Assembly (NCBI GenBank): GCA_965261535.1
Contig: OZ253469.1
Span: 3,348,001-3,412,000, forward strand
Direction of reading: 5' to 3'
DNA length: 64,000 nucleotides
DNA from: VXNE01 sp965261535
GTDB taxonomy: Bacteria; Pseudomonadota; Gammaproteobacteria; Pseudomonadales; Azotimanducaceae
In this document: one piece after another, positions 59,796-64,000 of the stretch
How positions within the stretch are numbered: the first letter of the stretch is position 1
Layout: each line of letters opens with the position of its first letter
The notes under the pieces: model-generated
Database searches by the model: none
Told to the model about the DNA's origin: nothing
What the model saw: the letters and a program-made list of their open reading frames with translations, nothing else
Program-made: the position numbers and the translations under genes

Positions 59796-60626
59796 ATGAA
59801 CAACTCCAATCCGGAACAGAAACGCTCTTGGCGAGAATGGGTGGCCGATCTTTTCTCCGGGGATCCGGCGGATGTGGACGAACTGCGGCAGATGCTTCGC
59901 GAAGCCGCGCAGCGAGGCATCGTCGATGGCGACGCGCTGAACATCATCTACGGAGCGATGCAGGTCTACGACATGCGCGCCCGGGACATCATGATTCCCC
60001 GCTCGCAACTCGTCTGCATTCGCGCGCACCAGAAGCCCGAGGAATTCCTGACGCACGTCATCGAGTCGAAACACTCGCGCTTTCCGGTGATCGGCGACGA
60101 TCTCGACGATATCAAGGGAGTGTTTCACGCGAAGGAATTGCTGCCGCTGCTGCTACGGGACGATCTGGCCGACTTCGACATCAAGGACTTCATCCGGCCA
60201 GCGGCTGTGATTCCCGAGAGCAAGCGGCTCAATATCCTGCTGCAGGAGTTCCAGCAGACACGGAACCACATGGCCATGGTCATAGACGAGTACAACCATG
60301 TATCGGGGGTCGTCACCATCGAGGACGTGCTCGAACAGATCGTGGGCGAAATAGAGGACGAATTCGACGTCGACGACGACAGCTTCATCAAGCAGTTGGA
60401 CGAGGGTACCTACACGGTGAAGGCGATAACGTCGGTCGAGGACTTCAACGCGTACTTCGGCGCAAAGCTGGACCAGGACGACCGGGACACCATCGGCGGC
60501 ATAGTACTGCGCGAGTTCGGCCACTTGCCGAAACGCGAAGAGACCGTGTCCGTCGGACGTTTCGAATTCCGCGTTCTGAACGCGGACAGTCGACGCATCC
60601 GCCTGCTTCAGCTCAATTGCCATTAG
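59796..60626 (+). CDS. ybeX: CBS/CorC_HlyC protein YbeX
   Basis: Cytosolic CorC-type protein of 276 residues, linked to magnesium/cobalt efflux and ribosome health. A short N-terminal helix leads to two CBS domains (about 65-190; MIPRSQLVCIRAHQKPEEFL and DEYNHVSGVVTIEDVLEQIV) and a C-terminal transporter-associated domain (VKAITSVEDFNAYFGAKL). ATG 59796 is preferred to the GTG three bases upstream. It is nine bases downstream of ybeY. Confidence 0.94.
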   Translation: MNNSNPEQKRSWREWVADLFSGDPADVDELRQMLREAAQRGIVDGDALNIIYGAMQVYDMRARDIMIPRSQLVCIRAHQKPEEFLTHVIESKHSRFPVIGDDLDDIKGVFHAKELLPLLLRDDLADFDIKDFIRPAAVIPESKRLNILLQEFQQTRNHMAMVIDEYNHVSGVVTIEDVLEQIVGEIEDEFDVDDDSFIKQLDEGTYTVKAITSVEDFNAYFGAKLDQDDRDTIGGIVLREFGHLPKREETVSVGRFEFRVLNADSRRIRLLQLNCH

Positions 60627-60674
60627 CGGGCTTGACCTGAGTATTGTGTCCGGCCTCGGCGGACGCACTTTTCC

Positions 60675-62192
60675 ATGAAACGCCCGGGTGGCCGCTTTCC
60701 GGTCCGCGCGATCATCGAAGCATTTCGCGCCCGTCCTGGCGCAAGCCTCGCGGCGGGCGCCCTGCTGCCTTTCGGCCTGGCCCCCTACGATCTTTGGCCG
60801 CTCACGCTGGTTTCCGCGGCCGGTCTGTATTGGGTGCTGACTCGGGACGGTGCCAGGCCGCTGCGCGACGGCTGGTTTTTCGGAGTCGGCAAATACGGGC
60901 TCGGCGCGTCCTGGATTTATGTCAGCATTCATGAATACGGGGACGCGGCGCCGCCGTTGGCGGCATTCCTGGTTGCCGTGTTCGTCGCGGGCATGGCGCT
61001 GTTTCCCGCCGTCGCCGCGTGGCTCTTCGTCCGCTTTCGCCCGACGAATGCGACCGTCGTTGCGATTTGGTTCGCAACGGTCTGGGTGCTGCTGGAATGG
61101 GTTCTCACCTGGTTTCTCACCGGATTCCCGTGGTTGTTCGCCGGCTATGCGATGCTCGACACGCCGCTCGAAGCGCTGGCCCCGGTCGGCGGGGTGCTGT
61201 TGGTGAGTTTTGCCGCCGTCCTCACCGCCGCGTGTCTGGTCGGCTGGCGGAAGTGGACATCGTGGGCCGTGGCCGCGTTGCCGTGGATCGCCGCCTGGCT
61301 CGTCGCCGACGTTGCCTGGACCGAGTCGGGAGCAGCGCATCGGGTCGCGCTGGTGCAGGGCGACATTCCCCAGGAGATCAAGTGGCAGCCCGATGCCGGA
61401 ACGATCTTCGAGCGCTACGCGTCGTTGTCTGCCCCCGTGTGGGATCGGGATCTCGTCGTCTGGCCTGAGGGCGTCTTCTATGCCAGCACCGGTGCCGCCC
61501 GATCATTCCTGTCCGCCATGTCCGCGCGCGCCGAGGGCGCTCTCGTGCTTGGCGTCGCCATCCGCGAGGAGGTGCCCGACCGCGCGAAGTACTACAACGC
61601 GGCGCTCGCCACGGGCGCTGGAAGCGGCCTGTACAGGAAACAGCGATTGGCGCCGTTCGGTGACTTCGTGCCGTTTGAGGGGATTCTGCGCGGTTTGATT
61701 GGATTTTTCGATCTGCCCATGTCCGGTTTGAGCCCCGGCGAGCCGGGACAGCCCCCGCTACGCGGAGCGAACGGCATCATGCTGGGCGTGGCGATCTGTT
61801 ACGAGATCGCCTACCCGGAACTCGTGCGCCACCGGGGAAGGGGGGCCGATGCGCTACTTACGCTCAGTAATGACACGTGGTTCGGCGAATCTATCGGACC
61901 GCTGCAGCACATGCAGATCGCCCGCATGCGGGCGTTGGAGAACGGCCGATACGTGCTGCGCGCGACGAACAACGGCGTCACCGCCATCGTCGACGAGCGT
62001 GGCCGGGTCATGGCTGCGCTGCCCCAATTCGAGCCGGGAGTATTGACCGGCGTCTTCCGCCGTTCCACGGGCGCCACGCCATTCTCCCGATTCGGCTCGA
62101 TCCTCGTCGTAGCACCCTTGATGCTGTTCCTCGTCGTCGTCATCGGTGGTAGGGTTGCAGCCCGATTTTCCAGTACCCGCAACGCACCGTGA
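60675..62192 (+). CDS. lnt: apolipoprotein N-acyltransferase
   Basis: Adds the third acyl chain to lipoproteins at the inner membrane, required for Lol-dependent sorting. The 505-residue protein has about seven N-terminal membrane helices, then a nitrilase-like domain with the catalytic triad Glu265 (VVWPEGVFYAS), Lys322 (LYRKQRLAPFGDFVPFE) and Cys375 (GVAICYEIAYPE), and a final C-terminal helix. Its stop overlaps the GTG start of leuS by four bases (GTGA). Confidence 0.96.
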   Translation: MKRPGGRFPVRAIIEAFRARPGASLAAGALLPFGLAPYDLWPLTLVSAAGLYWVLTRDGARPLRDGWFFGVGKYGLGASWIYVSIHEYGDAAPPLAAFLVAVFVAGMALFPAVAAWLFVRFRPTNATVVAIWFATVWVLLEWVLTWFLTGFPWLFAGYAMLDTPLEALAPVGGVLLVSFAAVLTAACLVGWRKWTSWAVAALPWIAAWLVADVAWTESGAAHRVALVQGDIPQEIKWQPDAGTIFERYASLSAPVWDRDLVVWPEGVFYASTGAARSFLSAMSARAEGALVLGVAIREEVPDRAKYYNAALATGAGSGLYRKQRLAPFGDFVPFEGILRGLIGFFDLPMSGLSPGEPGQPPLRGANGIMLGVAICYEIAYPELVRHRGRGADALLTLSNDTWFGESIGPLQHMQIARMRALENGRYVLRATNNGVTAIVDERGRVMAALPQFEPGVLTGVFRRSTGATPFSRFGSILVVAPLMLFLVVVIGGRVAARFSSTRNAP

Positions 62193-64000
62193 CCGTCGAA
62201 AAGGACCGCTACGACCACCGAGCCGTCGAGCGCAAATGGCAGCAGGAATGGGAACGTCGCGGCGTGAATCTGTTCACCGAAGACGATCTGCGCAACGCCA
62301 GCGAACCCTACTACAACCTGATGATGTTTCCCTATCCTTCGGCGGAGGGGCTACACATCGGCAACATCTTTGCCTACACCGGCGCGGACGTGAACGGCCG
62401 TTATTGGCGGCTGCGCGGCAAGGACGTGTTCGAACCCATCGGATTCGACGCATTCGGCATCCATTCGGAGAACTACGCGCTCAAGATCGGCGCCAATCCG
62501 AACGATCTCGTTCCGCAGAATGTCGCCAATTTCACGCAGATCCTGCGGCAATTCGGCGGCATGTACGACTGGAATCACGAGGTCAACACCACCGGGGTCG
62601 ACTACTACAAGTGGACGCAGTGGGTGTTTCTGAAACTCTTCCATGGCGGCTTGGTGGAACGCCGCGAGGCGCCGGCGAACTGGTGTCCGTCCTGCAAGAC
62701 CGTTCTCGCCAATGAACAGGTGATCGAGGGTTTGTGCGAGCGCTGCGATTCGCCGGTCGAGCAACGCCGTCTGCCGCAGTGGTTCTTCAAGATCACGCGC
62801 TACGCCCAGCGATTGCTCGACAACATCGAAGGGCTGGACTGGTCGGAAGTCACGAAGAAGGCGCAGACCAACTGGATCGGGCGCAGCGAGGGCGCGCGCA
62901 TCGACTTCCGCGTGGCGGAGCACGACGCGGTGATCAGTGTCTTCACGACGCGTCCCGACACCTTGTTCGGCGCGACATACATGGTGTTGGCGCCGGAGCA
63001 TCCACTGGTAGATCCGCTAACCGCGCCGGACAGGTCGGCGGACGTGGAGGAATACAAGGCGCGGGTCGCTGCCCGCGACCTGGTCGAGCGGCAGAAGGTC
63101 GACAAGGAAAAGACCGGCGTCTTTCTCGGCAGCTACGCCATCAATCCGGCGACGGATGCGCGCATCCCGATCTGGATTGCCGACTACGTGCTGATGGAAT
63201 ACGGCGCCGGCGCGATCATGGCCGTTCCGGGACACGATACGCGAGATTTCGAGTTCGCCGAGACTTTCGGCTTGCCCATCGTGCGCGTGATCGCGCCGGC
63301 CGAAGCGCCCGCCGTTGAGGACCCCTCGGTGCCTTTGACCGAGGCCTATGTCGGTGACGGCGTCATGGTCAACTCAGGTCCTTTCGACGGGTTGTCCATG
63401 GCGGAAGGCAAGCGGGCCGTCGTCGATTGGCTCGCCCGCGAAAAGGGGGCGGCGCATACGCATGTGAACTATCGTCTGCACGACTGGTGCGTGTCGCGCC
63501 AGCGATACTGGGGTCCGCCGATCCCGATCATCCACTGCGCGGCGTGCGGCGCGGTGCCCGTCCCGGAAGCGGACCTGCCGGTGGAACTGCCGTACCTGAA
63601 GGACTTCAAGCCGGACGACTCCGGGGTCAGTCCGCTGCGCCGGGCGACCCACTGGTTCGAGACGACGTGCCCGCGCTGCGGGTCGCCCGCGCATCGAGAC
63701 ACCGATGTCACGGACAACTTCCTTTGTAGCGGCTGGTATTTCCTGCGCTATCCGAGCGCGCGCCGGGACGATCTGGCGCTGGATCCGGAACTGACCAGGA
63801 AGTGGCTGCCCGTGGACAGCTACATCGGCGGAAACGAGCATGCCGTGCTGCATCTCATGTATGCGCGTTTCCTCACCATGGCCCTGCGCGATGTGGGCGT
63901 GCTCGACTTCGACGAGCCGTTCACCCGGTTCCGCGCCCACGGCCTGGTCATGAGCGAAGGCCGCAAGATGTCGAAGAGCCGGGGCAGCGTGGTGCTGCCG
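62189..64000 (+). CDS. leuS: leucyl-tRNA synthetase (3' end beyond window)
   Basis: Class Ia synthetase charging tRNA-Leu; 604 codons are visible. The HIGH motif is HIGN at 56-59 (PYPSAEGLHIGNIFAYTGAD), a four-Cys zinc knuckle is at CPSCKTVLANEQVIEG followed by CERC, the editing domain occupies about 225-420, and KMSKS is at 593-597, just before the edge. GTG 62189 overlaps the lnt stop. The residues after HIGN (FDAFGIHSENYALKIGANP) depart from the E. coli form (Asp-Ala-Phe-Gly-Leu-Pro) and recall LeuRS of other phyla; the tRNA-binding C-terminal domain lies beyond the window. Confidence 0.95.
   Translation, partial: MTVEKDRYDHRAVERKWQQEWERRGVNLFTEDDLRNASEPYYNLMMFPYPSAEGLHIGNIFAYTGADVNGRYWRLRGKDVFEPIGFDAFGIHSENYALKIGANPNDLVPQNVANFTQILRQFGGMYDWNHEVNTTGVDYYKWTQWVFLKLFHGGLVERREAPANWCPSCKTVLANEQVIEGLCERCDSPVEQRRLPQWFFKITRYAQRLLDNIEGLDWSEVTKKAQTNWIGRSEGARIDFRVAEHDAVISVFTTRPDTLFGATYMVLAPEHPLVDPLTAPDRSADVEEYKARVAARDLVERQKVDKEKTGVFLGSYAINPATDARIPIWIADYVLMEYGAGAIMAVPGHDTRDFEFAETFGLPIVRVIAPAEAPAVEDPSVPLTEAYVGDGVMVNSGPFDGLSMAEGKRAVVDWLAREKGAAHTHVNYRLHDWCVSRQRYWGPPIPIIHCAACGAVPVPEADLPVELPYLKDFKPDDSGVSPLRRATHWFETTCPRCGSPAHRDTDVTDNFLCSGWYFLRYPSARRDDLALDPELTRKWLPVDSYIGGNEHAVLHLMYARFLTMALRDVGVLDFDEPFTRFRAHGLVMSEGRKMSKSRGSVVLP

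Overview
This is a GC-rich bacterial chromosome segment. The gene order miaB-ybeZ-ybeY-ybeX-lnt, the hisB-hisA pair, mutY, the hopanoid genes hpnCDE, several outer-membrane barrels and a TonB-dependent receptor all point to a Gram-negative proteobacterium, most likely a gammaproteobacterium. No rRNA or tRNA gene was found, so this rests on gene content only.

Layout. Positions 1-4.6 kb hold the end-on part of mutY (minus), a small unknown protein, a HicA/HicB toxin-antitoxin (TA) pair, hisB overlapping hisA, and a TauD-like dioxygenase. Positions 4.6-8 kb hold two PIN-toxin TA pairs, a glyoxalase-fold gene broken by an in-frame stop, and an MFS efflux pump. Positions 8.1-14.4 kb (all minus) hold a two-subunit molybdenum hydroxylase, a luciferase-like monooxygenase, a small heat-shock protein with a sigma-32-like promoter, and gamma-glutamyltransferase. 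Positions 14.6-18.75 kb (plus) hold an SDR dehydrogenase and hpnC-hpnD-hpnE, which turn farnesyl diphosphate into squalene. These face, across a 249-bp inverted-repeat element, a minus-strand operon of an RND exporter, a LolA-like periplasmic protein and an outer-membrane barrel.

Positions 23.6-35 kb hold an MpaB-like oxygenase and a complete type I-E CRISPR-Cas locus transcribed leftward: cas3-cas8e-cas11-cas7-cas5-cas6e-cas1-cas2, then a leader with an IHF-like site, then 23 repeats. A transposase remnant and one copy of a dispersed 44-bp repeat lie just upstream of cas3.

Positions 35.6-45.2 kb hold a TPR protein, then a second LolA-like/outer-membrane-barrel module powered this time by an ABC transporter with two FtsX-type permeases, a peptide-binding protein and an SGNH hydrolase. 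Positions 45.3-48.3 kb hold a two-gene AAA-ATPase plus TOPRIM-like (DUF4276-like) cassette between two copies of Nudix-gene sequence, one of them truncated. This is the best candidate for a little-described defence system in the window. Positions 48.4-56.5 kb hold a reductase, a TA pair with a truncated toxin, an NhaC antiporter, an orphan polyamine-type permease, a TonB-dependent receptor that has lost part of its barrel, and a Uma2-family nuclease. Positions 56.7-64 kb return to housekeeping genes: miaB, ybeZ, ybeY, ybeX, lnt and leuS, the last cut by the window edge.

Themes: a conserved core is interrupted by accessory cargo (four TA loci, CRISPR, an ATPase/TOPRIM pair, broken genes, dispersed repeats), and two analogous envelope-transport modules use the same periplasmic and outer-membrane parts with different energy sources.
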